Positions 39,928-51,270 of a stretch of DNA of 64,000 nucleotides are shown here, one piece after another. Position 1 is the stretch's first letter, and each line of letters begins with the position of its first letter. Made by a program: the position numbers and the translations under genes. The DNA is taken from assembly GCA_905221605.1 (NCBI GenBank), contig CAJNDS010001001.1, positions 62,001-126,000 on the forward strand, read 5' to 3'. The DNA comes from Symbiodinium natans. Taxonomy: Eukaryota > Sar > Dinophyceae > Suessiales > Symbiodiniaceae. The notes below the pieces were generated by a model. It saw nothing but the letters and a program-made list of their open reading frames with translations. It did not search any database and had not been told where the DNA came from.

Positions 39928-42745
39928 TTAACGCCAACTTGCTGCCCAGGGCTCTTCTGAACATAGGACTCGGGCTTTGTTGAGGGCATGGGACACAAGG
40001 ATATTCTGCCACCATGTTTCTAGCTGACGGTTGCTGGGGCACTCGTTTCTCAAGTCTGCATCCCGGCACGGGGGGGCCCTTGCGAGTTGGCTACAGGCCA
40101 ACTGTACAACTCTACAGACTCCAAGGAGCCCCATGCCGCTGGGAAGATGAGGCCGAGCTTAAACACACAACTGCACTGCCTTGCGATCCCATAGCCTTCG
40201 AAGCTTACCCTAAACCCTAAACCCTAAACCCTTATGTTCTTGCAAGCCTCTGTTTGAACAGGGGTTTGGGGGGGTCTTCAGGCCGACATGCCCACCCTTG
40301 AGGGGCTTAAGGTTGAGGGTTTAGGGCTTAGGGTCTAGGGTTTAGGGTTGGTTTAGGGTTTAGGGTTTAGGAAGTTTTTGGTTAGCTTGCAGGGTTTTTC
40401 TAACCAAATGGTACAGGATTGAGAGAGTTCGGGTTGGAAGAGGTCTACGGTACCACCGGATGCCCTCCGAGATGTCGTGCTTCAGTGGCTAAACCCTAAA
40501 CCCTAAACCCTGAACCCTGAACCCTGAACTCTGAACCCTAAACCCTAAACCCTAAACCCTAAACTAAATCTATAATCCCTAAACCCATGGGCCCATCTCA
40601 CCGCAGTGAATTATGCACCTCACGGAGGAGCTCCTCTGAGCAGCAGCGTTGCAGCACAACCCGGGCATGCCATGGGCTTGTAGGGTTTAGGGTTTAGGGT
40701 TTGGGGTTTAGGGTTTGGGGTTTAGGGCTTGGGGCTAGGGGCAGGGTTCCAGGGTCCTGGGTCTAGGGTTTAGGGATTGTGGATTTCGGGTCTAGGGTTC
40801 AGGGTCAAGGGTTTAGGTGCAGGTCGTATGGTTTTTGGTTGCCACCCGCCTAGCTGACTGTAAGAAAGACTGCATGGACTACACCCGTTGCTCAAAAGAA
40901 GACTCACGCACTAGGCGAAACCATATCTCGAAGAAACCGTCAAGCGGATCTTTGACAGGTTGGGATTTAGGGTTGTAGATAGATTTCAGGGTTTAGATAG
41001 GAGACGATTTTTTGTTCCCCCCAACAGGTGCGATTCACTGAGATTGGATCACGGAAACATGCCAGAGAGGTTGAGACATGGGCGCTTCCTAATTCAGGGT
41101 ACCCCCGAAGAATTCCCAAAACTACGATTTTTCTTGCAAGAGGAAACCCCCAAACCCTAAACCCCAAACCCCAAACCCTAAACCCTAAACCCTAAACCCT
41201 AAACCCTAAACCCTAAACCCTAAACTGGGGCACAACCCATCTTCCCACTCCTCCAAGATGGGGTAGGTCTGATGAGACACCACCTGGGCTTGAGTGCTGG
41301 TGTAGGGTTTAGGGTTTAGGGTTTAGGGTTTAGGGTTTAGGGTTTAGGGTTTAGGGTTTAGGGTTTAGGGTTAGGGTTTAGGGTTTGGGGTTTAGGGTTA
41401 GGGTCTAGGATCCAGGGTTTAGGGGGTTTAGAATTTAGCATTTAGGGTGTAGACTGGCGCGTGCTGTTTTGCTTTGGCGGCCTCCTCTGAAAGAGCAGAG
41501 TCGTAGAGCTCAGAACCCTTTCAACGAGGGTCAGCGATTGGGCTATTCCCCCTTCTACTAACAGTTCTTACTAGGGACTATAGTACCCCCCCCCCCCTCC
41601 GCCTATGGACTATTAGTATACAGGGGGAACATCCCATGTCAGCGAATTTGACAGCATCTCACGAATGCACTACCTCAGACTCCCAAATCCCTAAACCCTA
41701 AGCCAGGAACCCCTAAACCCTAAACCCTAAACCCTAAACCCTAAACCCTAAACCCTAAACCCTAAACAGACTCCCCCCTGTCCAGACCTGAGAGTTGCCC
41801 GGGAATAAAGGGATTTAGGATTCAGGACTAGACCTAAGAGTAACCTAGGAGTACAAAAGGGTGCCCTTTTTGGGTGAAAGGGGGCTTTACAGGGGAACCT
41901 AAACCCCAAAAACAGGGGGAATAAGATCCCCACTCTGGGTCCCAGCGGAAGGTTCGTGGGTACTTCGAAGTAAGGTTATAAGCAGCCAGAATCAGGTCAC
42001 TGCCGTAGTTGCCCTGCTTAGAAGCCTTCTCATAAGTATCCCTGAACCTCCAAGTAGCCCTAAACCCTAAACCCTAAACCCTAAACCCTAAACCCTAAAC
42101 CCTAAACCCTAAACCCTAAACCCTAAACCCTGAACCTTCACTTCGTCCCAAGGTGCTTGGGACAGGAAGCAGGCGGCCAACTCCTCCTCCGGATTCCTGG
42201 GCGTTCAGGGTCTATAGAGCTTAGAGCTTAGGGTTTAGGGCAAAGTTTAGGGTTTAGGGTTTAGGGTTTAGGAAGATTTTGGCCACCCGCCCAGCACTCG
42301 CGCACACTGCGGAGACCACTTTCCTGGGTTTAGGGTTTGGGGCTTAGAGTTTAGGTTTAGCTTGGTAGCCAGTAGCCATCTTATCAGAAGGGCACCCTTT
42401 TTGTGGTTGGCTACTGTATAAGGTAGAGGGTACCAATAGCCTACCAAGTCAGTTCGGCTTAGGAATTCGTCTGGAGAACTTTGTAAAGTTCGAGCGAGGG
42501 CTTGGTGCCTCATTGGCCCAGTATTTTAGCCTCAGGAGTGCAGTCATTTGGCATATGCCACTGCCCTAAACCCTAAACCCTAAACCCTAAACCCTAAACC
42601 CTAAACCCTAAACCCTAAACCCTAAACCCTAAACCCTAAACCCTAAACCCTAAACCCTAAACCCTAGTCCTGGGCCAAGCCGCACGAAGAAGTAAGTGGA
42701 GGCAAAGCCCATCCAGTGCCAGCTACCTGCTCAATTCGGGACGAG
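39928..42745 (-). CDS. Unidentified multi-exon gene ending at 39928
   Basis: Exon candidates in order: 42745-42672 (HWMGFASTYFFVRLGPG), 42325-42285 (KVVSAVCASAGRVAKIF), 42205-42133 (NPEEELAACFLSQAPWDEVK), 41515-41450 (SELYDSALSEEAAKAKQHA), 41300-41226 (AQVVSHQTYPILEEWEDGL), 40677-40604 (ARVVLQRCCSEELLREVHNS, then a CG|GTGAGA donor), 40489-40440 (PLKHDISEGIRWYR, preceded by TTTAG|) and about 40090-39928 (NRQLETWWQNILVSHALNKA through SEEPWAASWR, TAA). All lie on one strand, each in an island between CCCTAAA arrays. The last exon is the most convincing. I do not recognise the protein, and grouping these as one gene is inference. Confidence 0.45.
41538..41637. mobile_element. Family A element with perfect 8-bp target duplication
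   Basis: Ends TTGGGCTATTCCCCCTTC and AGGGGGAACATCCCAT. GTCAGCGA abuts at 41530-41537 and 41638-41645. A C run replaces part of the core. Confidence 0.85.
41827..41944 (+). mobile_element. Family G element adjoining a D element
   Basis: GTAACCTAGGAGTACAAAAG, GGGTGCCCTTTTTGGG and CACTCTGGGTCCCAG. A D-type element begins at once (41946-42053, ends AAGGTTCGTGGGTACTTCGA and CCCTGAACCTCCAAGTA). Confidence 0.6.
41946..42053. mobile_element. Family D element
   Basis: Keeps GGGTACTTCGAAGTAAGGTT and ATAAGTATCCCTGAACCTCC; an 11-unit CCCTAAA array follows its right end directly. Confidence 0.6.
42362..42450. mobile_element. Family H element
   Basis: Arms CTTGGTAGCCAGTAGCC and CCAATAGCCTACCAAG are inverted; the core GAAGGGCACCCTTTTTG matches other H copies. 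A minus-strand frame upstream (FLSRTDL|GTAGGC) would use its GT as donor. Confidence 0.65.
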
Positions 42746-42777
42746 GGTCATAAGGGCTCTTAGGGTCTCGGGCTCCT

Positions 42778-42901
42778 TACAGGGTGGGGCCCCCTTACTA
42801 TACTAACTGTAGTTAAGGGACTTATAACCTAACTTAGGGTCCTTATAACCCAATTTAGTGCCCTTATAACTCTACTTATAACTAGGGGGCCCCACCCTGT
42901 A
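42778..42901 (-). mobile_element. Family E MITE
   Basis: A 124-bp copy, same orientation as 6807-6928, with intact TACAGGGTGGGG and CCCCACCCTGTA ends. Confidence 0.85.
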
Positions 42902-43324
42902 GGGTTTGGGACTTTTTGGGGCTTAGGGGCGCTCTAGGGTTTAGGGCATCCTCATGGTTCTGGGCTGTTTAGGGTTTAAGGCGTTTTAGGGTTTAGGGAG
43001 CTCTTTAGGGTTTAGGGGCTGTTTAGGGTTGAGTACTGAGGGTAGAGGGCCATTCAGGGTCGGCTATTTGGGGTTTAGGGTTTAGGGTTTATTGTTTGGG
43101 GTTGTTTTTGGGGTTTCGGGTTTAGGGTTTCCAAGACTGAGGAGGAAGCGTGAACCCCATGTCTGGAAGGTATCTTGGGGGGGGCAGCAAACAGCGAACT
43201 GTCCACGGGGAAGGGTTTTCTCTACACAAATGCACAAGCTTCCGAGTGCTCATGCTTGCACGTTGGCATGAAAGCTCCTCGACGCCACTTCCGGTTTAGG
43301 CACGGCTTCGGCTAGGGTTTAAAT

Positions 43325-43457
43325 CCCTAAGGGTCCATGTGCCTATATAGTACATACTTGGGCTTAAAGGGGCTCCTATATAGCAGCTTTAGGGCCCTAA
43401 ACCCTAAACCATAAGCCCTAGACCCTATATACCATCGGGTACATGGACCCTTCAGGG
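43325..43457. mobile_element. Family Q element containing CCCTAAA repeats
   Basis: Arms CCCTAAGGGTCCATGTGCCT and GGGTACATGGACCCTTCAGG. The interior holds CCCTAAACCCTAAACC at 43394-43409, absent from the copies at 45118-45215 and 539-648. Confidence 0.75.
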
Positions 43458-43738
43458 AATGGTCAATGGCAGTTCGCGTCTGGCGTTCCACGCCCATCCG
43501 GCTCAAGAGGGTGCTCCTCACGCGACCGTGGGCAAAGCTTCCTTCAGGCACCCTTGTGGCTGTTTGCCTCTTAAACTTTAAGCCCTCAACCCTAAACCCT
43601 AAACCGCCTAAACCCTAAACCCTAAACCCTAAACCCTAAACCCTCAACCCTAAACCCTAAACCCTAAACCCTAAACCCTGAACCCTAAACCCTTAACCCT
43701 AAACCCTAAACTGGGTCCGCCACAGGTGGGGGCTCATT

Positions 43739-44970
43739 GCATGCCAAAGCCACCCTTGGCCCTGGCCGGAAGGTTGGACTTTGCCGGGTCGGTGATGACC
43801 TGACACTGCGGGATTTGTTTGGCGCGGGAGAGGGGTGGCGGGGGCCCAAAGGAAATCTGTAACCCAAAACGTAAGTTTAAACCCTGAACCCTAAACCCTT
43901 TTCTTTGAACCCGGACTTGCTGAATGCCAGGAACCCTAAACCCTAAACCCAAAAAACGAGGCACCCCAGTCGGGGTGCCTGTAGTGCTTTTTGGTTGGAG
44001 GGTCCAGGGTTTAGGGTTTAGGGTTGAGGGGGGCAGCCTCAGCCTCTCAAGAGTTCCTTGCCAAGCTGCGCAGGCGCCAAGGGAGTACTTCTGGCCTGAA
44101 AGCAGGTTCAGGGGGGGCAGACCATAAACACTAAACCCTAAACCCAGGGGGACCTCTACAACTCCTAGAAGGTTGAGGGTTCTGGGTACGAGAGCCTTCG
44201 TAGAGCTCGCTGCTTGAAAAGCCAGAGAAGATCTTCAGAGGGTGGAGGGTGGTGTGCCCTAACTACCCCTAAACCCTAAACCCTAAACCCTAAACTCTAA
44301 ACCCTAAACTCTAAACCCTGAAAACAAACACTCAACACACAATGGAGCAACCTTAGCACTCCTAGGACCTAGACTCAACACCATGATCATGGTCGCCCTC
44401 TTGCATAACATTCGCCCTAAACCGTAAACCCTAAGCCCTAAGCCCTAAACCCTATACCCGTAAACCCTAAGCCCTAAACCCTAAGCCTGTTTAGGGTTTA
44501 GGGTTTAGGGTTTAGGGTTTAGGGTTTAGGGTTTAGGGTTTGGTGAGGCCCTTTGTAAAAACAACAAGGCCCAAAAAGATCCCGTGAAACCTTTTCAAAG
44601 CCCGTTACGTCCTCCGAGCCCGCGCTTGACGGGCGATTTGGGCCTCATTTTGGGGGAAGTTGAAATTTGGGGTTTAGGGTTTGGGGTTTAGTAAAGAACT
44701 TCGGGTACAAGCCCGCGGATCCTAGGGAAACCTCTGAAGACCCCCAAACCCTAAATCCTCAATGTCTCAAGTATACTCCCCTTAGAACCTTAATAAAAAA
44801 CAATATTGTTAATATCCTCTTGGGTTTTATACAAACAAAAAACAATTCCCGAGGGGGACATAGTCAACCGATGGCAGGCCTGGCAGGTTGTTAAAGGGGC
44901 GTTGCCGCTGCACCGACGGGAGAACATCGCCACGGACGGGGAACAAGCGTCCTCTGCGGCGCAACTCATC
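43739..44970 (-). CDS. Unidentified gene, two secure exons
   Basis: The first exon (44970-44868) follows TTTAG| of a telomere array and reads DELRRRGRLFPVRGDVLPSV then QRQRPFNNLPGLPSVDY. A family B introner follows at 44771-44863. The terminal exon (about 43862-43739) reads SRAKQIPQCQVITDPAKSNL then PARAKGGFGMQ and ends at TGA. A frame near 44090-44035 (PLAPAQLGKELLRG) may lie between. Codons are C/G-ending and the frames are specific. The protein is not recognised, and whether all pieces are one gene is not shown. Confidence 0.5.
44771..44863 (-). mobile_element. Family B introner, second copy
   Basis: GTATACTCCCCTTAGAACCT and GAGGGGGACATAG ends with TCAA at 44767-44770 and 44864-44867, again a 4-bp duplication. 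It shares CTTAGAACCTTAATAAA and ATCCTCTTGGGTTTTATA with ANKRD13 intron 1. Confidence 0.8.
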
Positions 44971-45117
44971 CTAAACCCTAAACCCTAAAACCTAAACCAT
45001 CTGGGAGCCCTCGTGGGTTGAGATGCTGGCTTAGATCTCGACGTTCGCCCTTGCTCGTGCTTTGGACCAGCTCTGCACGTAAATTATGTGCGTATATATA
45101 TATATATAGATATATAT

Positions 45118-45215
45118 CCCTAAGGGTCCATGTACCTAAATAGGGGATGCTTGGGCCTAAACTTAGGGCCTTTCGGGCCCAAGTACAGAATAAAGAGGTA
45201 CATGGACCCTTAGGG
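45118..45215. mobile_element. Family Q element
   Basis: Perfect 20-bp arms, CCCTAAGGGTCCATGTACCT and AGGTACATGGACCCTTAGGG; no array inside. Confidence 0.8.
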
Positions 45216-45642
45216 TATAGTGCAACCCAACCAAGCCCTAAACCCTTATCGAAGACCCAACAGTGAGGTTTAACAATAGCTACGTAGGTCCCTGGGAGTA
45301 CAGGCCCTAACCGACACTTCTCATCCCACAAGAAGCCCTCAACAACCTGCAAACGCATCGGCACCATTGAAGGTCTCTTATTTAGGGTTTTTGGGGCCAA
45401 AAGGCCTTCCAAAAAAAGGTTGTTGAGCTATTTCGATCCTCTAAGGGCAAATCTAAATCCTAAACCCTCAACCCTTTTACAACCCTAAAACCTTAAACCT
45501 AAACCCTAAGCCCTAAACCCTATATAAACCCTAAACCTTAAACCTAAACCCTAAGCCCTAACCCCTATATAAACCCTCCCATGTGCCCTCGTCCTTCCAC
45601 ATTCGGGGCATCCAGTGCAAAGGGCGCCTTGGAAGGGCGTGC

Positions 45643-45750
45643 CTTAAGAACCCAAAGCCTGTGTCTCTGCAGGTTCGTATGGTTTAGGGTTTAGGGTTTA
45701 GGGGTTAGGGATAAAGCACCTTACAAAAAAGAGGGTTCTGCTAGGTAAGC
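45643..45750. mobile_element. Family F element interrupted by TTTAGGG repeats
   Basis: TTAAGAACCCAAAGCCTGTG and ACAAAAAAGAGGGTTCTGCT are the arms. About four TTTAGGG units (45680-45711) replace the usual TTAGTATAAAACCCC segment. Confidence 0.65.
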
Positions 45751-46076
45751 CCCAAACCGTACAAAACCTTTAGCCCTTCGCCCCACATAGGTTGAAGGTC
45801 TTTGATGCTATGCTTCCAAACCTAGTTTTTCTGTCAAGGCTCTAGTATCCCAACGACGACTGGTTGCCTGGACATACGGTTGTAACCCTAATCCCTACTC
45901 CCTCTCACTCACATGATCCAGCCACCGGAACCATGTAAATCCTAAACTCTCATCCCTACATGCACACCCTAAACCTTAACCCTAGACCCTGTAAACCCTA
46001 GACCCTAGACCCTAGACCCTAAACCCTAAACCCTAACCCTAAACCCTAAACCCTAAACCCTAAAACCCAACCCGGT

Positions 46077-46181
46077 CACGCGCATAGGGCAGTGAACGGA
46101 TGCCTGCAGCTCCGGCGTGGCGGGCGTGGCGATGCTGCGCAGGGCTGCCGCGCTGTAGATGCCCGGCCTGGGGTTGAGGAT
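46077..46181 (-). CDS. Unidentified exon, minus strand
   Basis: The open frame RPGIYSAAALRSIATPATPE then LQASVHCPMRVTG is strongly GC3-biased and flanked by array remnants. It could belong to the gene ending at 43739 or to another. No family is recognised. Confidence 0.5.
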
Positions 46182-46329
46182 TCTTAGGGCCTGCTTAGGA
46201 TTGAAAGGGTTCGGGGTTTAGGGTGTGGGGTTTAGGGTTTAGGGTTTGGGGTCTCTAGGGCTCAGGGTCTAGGGTCTTCAAGCATGCCAATGTATAAATA
46301 CAAAAGTGGCTATATTAAGTGTACTCCGA

Positions 46330-46640
46330 AGATATATATATATATATATATATATATGCTTATTATTATTGGTATTATTATTATTATTATAGAATACAAG
46401 GTAAAAATACAATGTAATATAAAAATATAACTATAAATACAATATATGTATATGTATATATATATATATACATATATGTTTATTTATGTATCTATTTATA
46501 TTCATACTTATTCATTCATTTATGTTTGTGTATTTTTATTCATTGGTATACACACACACACATATATATATATATATTATATGCAGAGGTCTACATTCCG
46601 CACATATAGACACACACACACACAAAGGAAGTTGGCTTGT
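46330..46640. repeat. AT-rich microsatellite cluster
   Basis: (TA)n at 46332-46357 and about 46447-46480, (ATT)n at 46367-46391, (CA)n at 46551-46562 and 46611-46623. The region lacks telomere repeats. Confidence 0.85.
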
Positions 46641-47090
46641 GCAGAGTAGGGTCCGTAAACCCTGAACCCTGAACCCTGAACCCTAAACCCTAAACCCTAC
46701 TTGCAGAGTAGGGGGTCCGTAAACCCTGAACCCTAAAGTCAAAGCCCTAATTAACAAACAGAGGCTTCAACTCTCACACTTCCCTTTTTAAGGCTTAGGG
46801 TTTTTTTCTGACCCTAAACCCTAAACCCTAAACCCTAAACCCTAAACCCTAAGAGAGTCTTACGGCAGAAAAGGCTGTAGGTTCATGGTGGGCTTCTGGG
46901 TTTCAGGGCCTTGGGGCTTGAACCCTGAGCCTCGGCATTGTTCCGACCTTGAACCTTAACTCCTGCAACCCTAAACCCTAAACCCTAAACCCTAAACCTG
47001 CAACCCTTCAAGCTATGGCTTGAGGGTTGTTTTCAGGTGTAAGATGCTTCCAGGCTCTGGTTGGGTTCCGTTTTTGCCAGGAAACCCTAA

Positions 47091-47215
47091 AAACCCTAAA
47101 ACCCTAAAACCCTAAAATCCTAAAACCCTAAAACCCTAAAACCCAAAAACCCAAAAACCCAAAAACCCAAAAACCCAAAACCCAAAAACCCAAAAACCCT
47201 AAAACTCTAGATTCC
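47091..47215. repeat. Octamer array CCCTAAAA drifting to CCCAAAAA
   Basis: Telomere-like units lengthened to eight bases, CCCTAAAA then CCCAAAAA. A shorter CCCTAAAA tract lies at about 30553-30625. Confidence 0.85.
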
Positions 47216-47364
47216 TTTTTGCCAGGATTTTTGGGCTAAGGGTTGAGGGTCTTACGGCCTTCGCGCAGTTTTTCCCAAACAGCCTCAGGTCCAAATCCAG
47301 CTTGCTCCCTGGAAGTGCCCCTAAACCCTAAACCCTAACCCTAAACCCTAAACCCTAAACCCTA

Positions 47365-47950
47365 CTAAGTGCCATGGCACTTGGTCAAGGCCTGCAGCCA
47401 CTTGATGAAGTCGCCACCCGGCCCCACTAAGCCCGCATCGGGCACGAAGTGCGTCAGCGACCTGCATCGAGGGTAGTTACATGGTCCCTTAGTAGGGTTT
47501 AGGGTTTAGGGAAAAATGGGCCCTTAAACGGGTACCCCTTCGTTACATACCCAATACAAACTAAGGGCATACATCAGAACCCTTTAAAGGAGGTTAGGGA
47601 CCATAGTAAGGGCCCATGAAAGTACCCTCAGATTGAAGCAGGAGCTAGGTGACACAGCCTATGGAATCTCCGCAGGGCTATAATCTGGGGTGTACAGATT
47701 GGTCAAGGGGTTTACCAAGGCGTTCTAGACGATGGGAGGAGGCCAGGTCTTACAGTAGATTGTTTGCCACCTACCAAGCTTATCCCTGCAATCAACCCTG
47801 ATAAGTCCTAAACCCTATCAAGGGCTGTTTTCGGGGGTTATGGGGTATAATCGCACATGCTGGTATTAGGAGAAGCGGAGACTAGGGCTTCGGCTGGCAT
47901 GACAGCGGTTGCCAAGCACTTCAAAAACTCGTGCCCCCCAAGATGGCCCC
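47365..47950 (-). CDS. Unidentified gene, terminal exon clear
   Basis: The terminal exon 47461-47365 follows a TGCAG|G acceptor and reads SLTHFVPDAGLVGPGGDFIK then WLQALTKCHGT, ending at TAG. An upstream exon candidate at about 47950-47880 reads LGGHEFLKCLATAVMPAEAL then VSAS. A family M element and a family I remnant lie between, so the intron would again be built of short elements. The protein is not recognised. Confidence 0.5.
47470..47629. mobile_element. Family M element with a short TTTAGGG insert
   Basis: AGGGTAGTTACATGGTCCCT at the left and GGGCCCATGAAAGTACCCTC at the right; two TTTAGGG units near 47499-47512. It abuts the terminal exon acceptor of the neighbouring gene. Confidence 0.65.
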
Positions 47951-48119
47951 TACGATACGGGGCCTTAATTTAATGATTAGAACAGGGTTTTGGGGGTGCT
48001 TCTAGTACAATTACAAAGGGACCAGAAGGGAACATTAGTAGCAATTCTTCCGACCCCTATACCATCTTCCCCAACTTTGGCGGGTGCTTAAAACAAGGGG
48101 TCGAACTCAACCTTAGCTT

Positions 48120-48230
48120 TGGAGTAGACCCTGGAAAAAAAGTATATACTTTTTAGGTATAAGTAGCTATTATAGGAACCCAGAACCCAAAAAAAGTATT
48201 AAAGTGTAGTACTCCAAAACCTGGCAACCC
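48120..48230. mobile_element. Family L element
   Basis: Shares AGTATATACTTTTTAGGTAT, AAGTAGCTATTATAGGAACC and TAAAGTGTAGTACTCCAAAA with 31443-31556. Confidence 0.65.
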
Positions 48231-48317
48231 CCCAAAAGGAGCCTCCTCCGCAAGCCCTACACTAAGCGAAGCCCCCAACTCATCCCTCAACATCCCTCAA
48301 CGCTACACCTCCCCAGG

Positions 48318-48525
48318 CCCTAGAGCCCTAGAGCCCTAGAGCCCTAGAGCCCTAGAGCCCTAGAGCCCTAGAGCCCTAGAGCCCTAGAACCCTAGAACCC
48401 TAGAACCCTAGAACCCCAAAACCCCAAAACCCCAAAACCCCAAAACCCCAAAACCCCAAAACCCCAAAACCCCAAAACCCCAGAACCCCAAAACCCCAAA
48501 ACCCCAGAACCCCAAAACCCCAAAA
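48318..48525. repeat. Octamer array CCCTAGAG to CCCTAGAA to CCCCAAAA
   Basis: One 8-bp register runs for about 200 bp while its unit changes stepwise: about ten CCCTAGAG, then four CCCTAGAA, then about fourteen CCCCAAAA or CCCCAGAA. The last unit equals the telomere repeat of hypotrich ciliates (GGGGTTTT). Confidence 0.9.
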
Positions 48526-49313
48526 TTGCCACAGGCCGTTTTTGACACGAAGCCGTGGGTGGCACTCTGGGCTATAGCAGCTTGATTACAAGTAGCTTCC
48601 ACATTGGGGGAGGGGGGGAGGGGAGGGGGCGGTGTGTTGGACCCTAAACCCTAACCCTTTTTAGAGCATAAACCCTAAACCGTAAAACGTAAACCCTAAA
48701 CCCTAAACCCTACAAAGCCCTAAGCTGCTTCAGATGGGCGACGGGTCCCAAAGATCCTTCGCCGAGAGAATGCCGCAGCCGGCCGGGCGAAAACCCTCCA
48801 ACGTCGGCAGGCTGGAGGGTTTCTAGGGTTTAGGGTTTTTAGGGTTTATAGGGTCTAGTACCGGGTCTAGGGTTTAGGGTTTAGCGTTTAGGGTTTAGCG
48901 TTTAGGGTTTAGGGTTTAGCGTTTAGCGCCTTGTTTCTGGGGTCAGGGTTTAGGGTTTAGAGGGTCTAGGTGCCTTTTGGGGTGTAGGGGTTGTAGGGTT
49001 TAGGGCTTATGCAGGGTTTAGGGCTTAGGATGTTACAGGGCTCTGAGCATCACCTGGCTAAAGGTATGTTCTATATTCCCTCATGAAGTGTAAGGTTCGC
49101 TGGGATGGCGCCCGAATTGCGCGTAACCATTATCATGTGGTGCCCTTTCAAAAAGGATCCCCAAAGGTGCCCCAAATTTAGGGAGATGCCCAACATGGTA
49201 CCCTAAACCCTAAACCCTAAACCCCGGTACATTCTCTACCGCAATTACACAGAACCCCGATCAATCTCCTTCCGAAGGCCCGAGAACACATCCGCAAGAC
49301 CTGATTACAACTG

Positions 49314-49452
49314 CTTGCTTAAGAACCCCCAAGAATTTAAAAGCAAATATATTCTTCCCTATAAGGGTTAGAAGGGGATTATGTATTTCTCTTGTTTTTT
49401 TTTTTTTTTTTTTTTTTTTGGGGGGGGGGTGTTCTTAAGCAAATAGTAGATT
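49314..49452. mobile_element. Family R element with T-run/G-run inside
   Basis: TTGCTTAAGAACCCCC and TTCTTAAGCAAATAGTA ends; 25 T followed by 10 G at 49395-49429 lie before the right arm. Confidence 0.55.
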
Positions 49453-50794
49453 AAGATTTGGGATGAGGGTTGGTATGGTAGGACCTAAGATCTCAACAGG
49501 CCTCAAGACTTGCCCAAGTCTTGGGCTACAAGCACGAGGGCATGTCCTCGTTGCCAGATAAAACAAAAACCCTAAACCCTAAACCCTAAACCCTAAACCC
49601 TAAACAACAACAACCCTAATCCCTTTTTTTACAGCCCCCCAATCCCAAAACACTCAAGCGGAGCCACGATGTCTCGGGCCTGTGTACGCTAACGCTCAAG
49701 CCCAGCTGCTTAGGGTTTAGGGTTTAGGGTTTAGGGTTTAGGGTTTAGGGTTTAGGGTTTAGGGTTTAGGGTTTAGGGTTTAGGGGTTTAGGGGTTTAGG
49801 GTTTATAGGGTTCCTCGAGTATAGTACCCCACGACAGAAGTTAGATCAGGAGCCATTAGCCCCGAAACCGCCCCTTCCTCACCCACAGAACCCAAGACCA
49901 ACACCCCTCACTGAATTCGTCGCTTCTACGATGAGGGACAAGAATGCAGGTACTCTTACCCCAAACCCTAAACCCTAAACCCTAAACCCTAAACCCTAAG
50001 CCCTAATGAGTCCTTAGGCCCCTGTAGAGCCAGCCTCGACCAGTGGCCGCCCGAGAAGCTTGGCCCAAAGTCCCCGGATCCCTTGGAGGGTTTAGGGGTT
50101 TAGGGTTTGGGGGTTTAGGGCGTTTAGGGTTTAGGGTTTTAGGGTTTAGGTGTTTAGGATTTAGGGTCTAGGGTTTTAGGGTTTAGGCGTCGGGTTGAGG
50201 GTAACAATGCCCGCAGCAGTTGGGTTGCAGGGTCTTAGGCCTTCGGCTTTCAGGGGTTCAGGGTTTCGAGGCTTAGGGGTTTTCGGACTTCGGAATTCCC
50301 AATCGTTCCAGGACATCGGGTTAACACACACACACACATACAAACACAATGCGACCAATGCACTGCAAAGCACAAGAAACACAGCTTTTTCGAGACATTT
50401 CCACAGGTGTTGAACAGAGGCCTGGATGGGGCTTTCGAGGTTTGAGGTCTTTCTGGACTTGGGACTTTAGTGGGCTTCGAGGTTTAGAGACGTTAGCTCA
50501 GGGGTTCTTCGCAGGGTTTACTTAGGGGATAGGATTAGGGGACCCTTGGGGATATAGACCCTCTGAACAAGGTCCCTGTTTAAGAGGGCCAGAAGAGGGT
50601 TAAGAAGGGGTTCCCTTTTAAGGGTCCCCCTTATCCTACCTAGGATATTACTGCCCATGCGTGGTCGCTGTTGCTTGTTGGTATCGTCAAAGCTTGGGTT
50701 CTGTCGTGGGCCATGTTGGAGTTCGAGAAGGTGCAGGAGTTCAGGGCTTTATAGCAGGTTTAGGGTTTAGGGTTTAGGGTTTAGGGTTTGGGGT

Positions 50795-51063
50795 TGCGAA
50801 GGCGAACCAACGCAACAAAGGGGGTGCGCTCGGTAGGAATGGTGCCACACTACGGCATGCATCTTCACGGGGTGCGATTTCAGCACGCCAAAGACTTCTA
50901 CGACCTGCACAGACCCGGAAAGCCCAAACTCCTGAAGCAAAACGTGCACATGCGCAAAGTGGCCGGATCCAACTGTACTGTACTAACAGAAAGCACGAAC
51001 TCTGCGAGGCGGGTGTCAAAATTTGATCATTTTCCACGCTGTTGGCTGCCTCGGCAGCATTGA
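50795..51063 (+). CDS. Probable exon on the plus strand
   Basis: An open plus frame after a TTTAGGG array reads GLRRRTNATKGVRSVGMVPH, YGMHLHGVRFQHAKDFYDLH and RPGKPKLLKQNVHMRKVAGS, then either splices near 50990 (ACAG) or runs to TGA at 51061. Codon use (GTG, CAC, AAG, CTG) favours this frame, though the minus strand is also open. If real it is opposite in direction to nearly all other exons. The family is not recognised. Confidence 0.45.
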
Positions 51064-51160
51064 GGCGACATGGGGGGGGTGCTCTGCGGATTGTTCGGCG
51101 TGTTGAGGCAGGCCTACACAAGTGTCTTGCACAACAAGGAACTATCAGACCCCTCACTTC

Positions 51161-51270
51161 CCCGAAGGGTCCATGCATAATATAATCTATTTGTTGCGTC
51201 CGAAAGCTACTTTATGGGAACCCCTTTAAGGCCCAAGTATGTACTTTATAGGTACATGGATTGTTAGGGT
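51161..51270. mobile_element. Family Q element (diverged)
   Basis: CCCGAAGGGTCCATGCATAA and AGGTACATGGATTGTTAGGG arms; shares GGCCCAAGTATGTACTTTAT with other copies. Confidence 0.6.

Noticed and set aside
46446-46649. ORF rich in Tyr/Ile
   Set aside because: It is a translation of (TA)n and (CA)n microsatellites.
48408-48602. ORF with GVLGFWGF repeats
   Set aside because: It is a translation of the CCCCAAAA octamer array and has no independent support.
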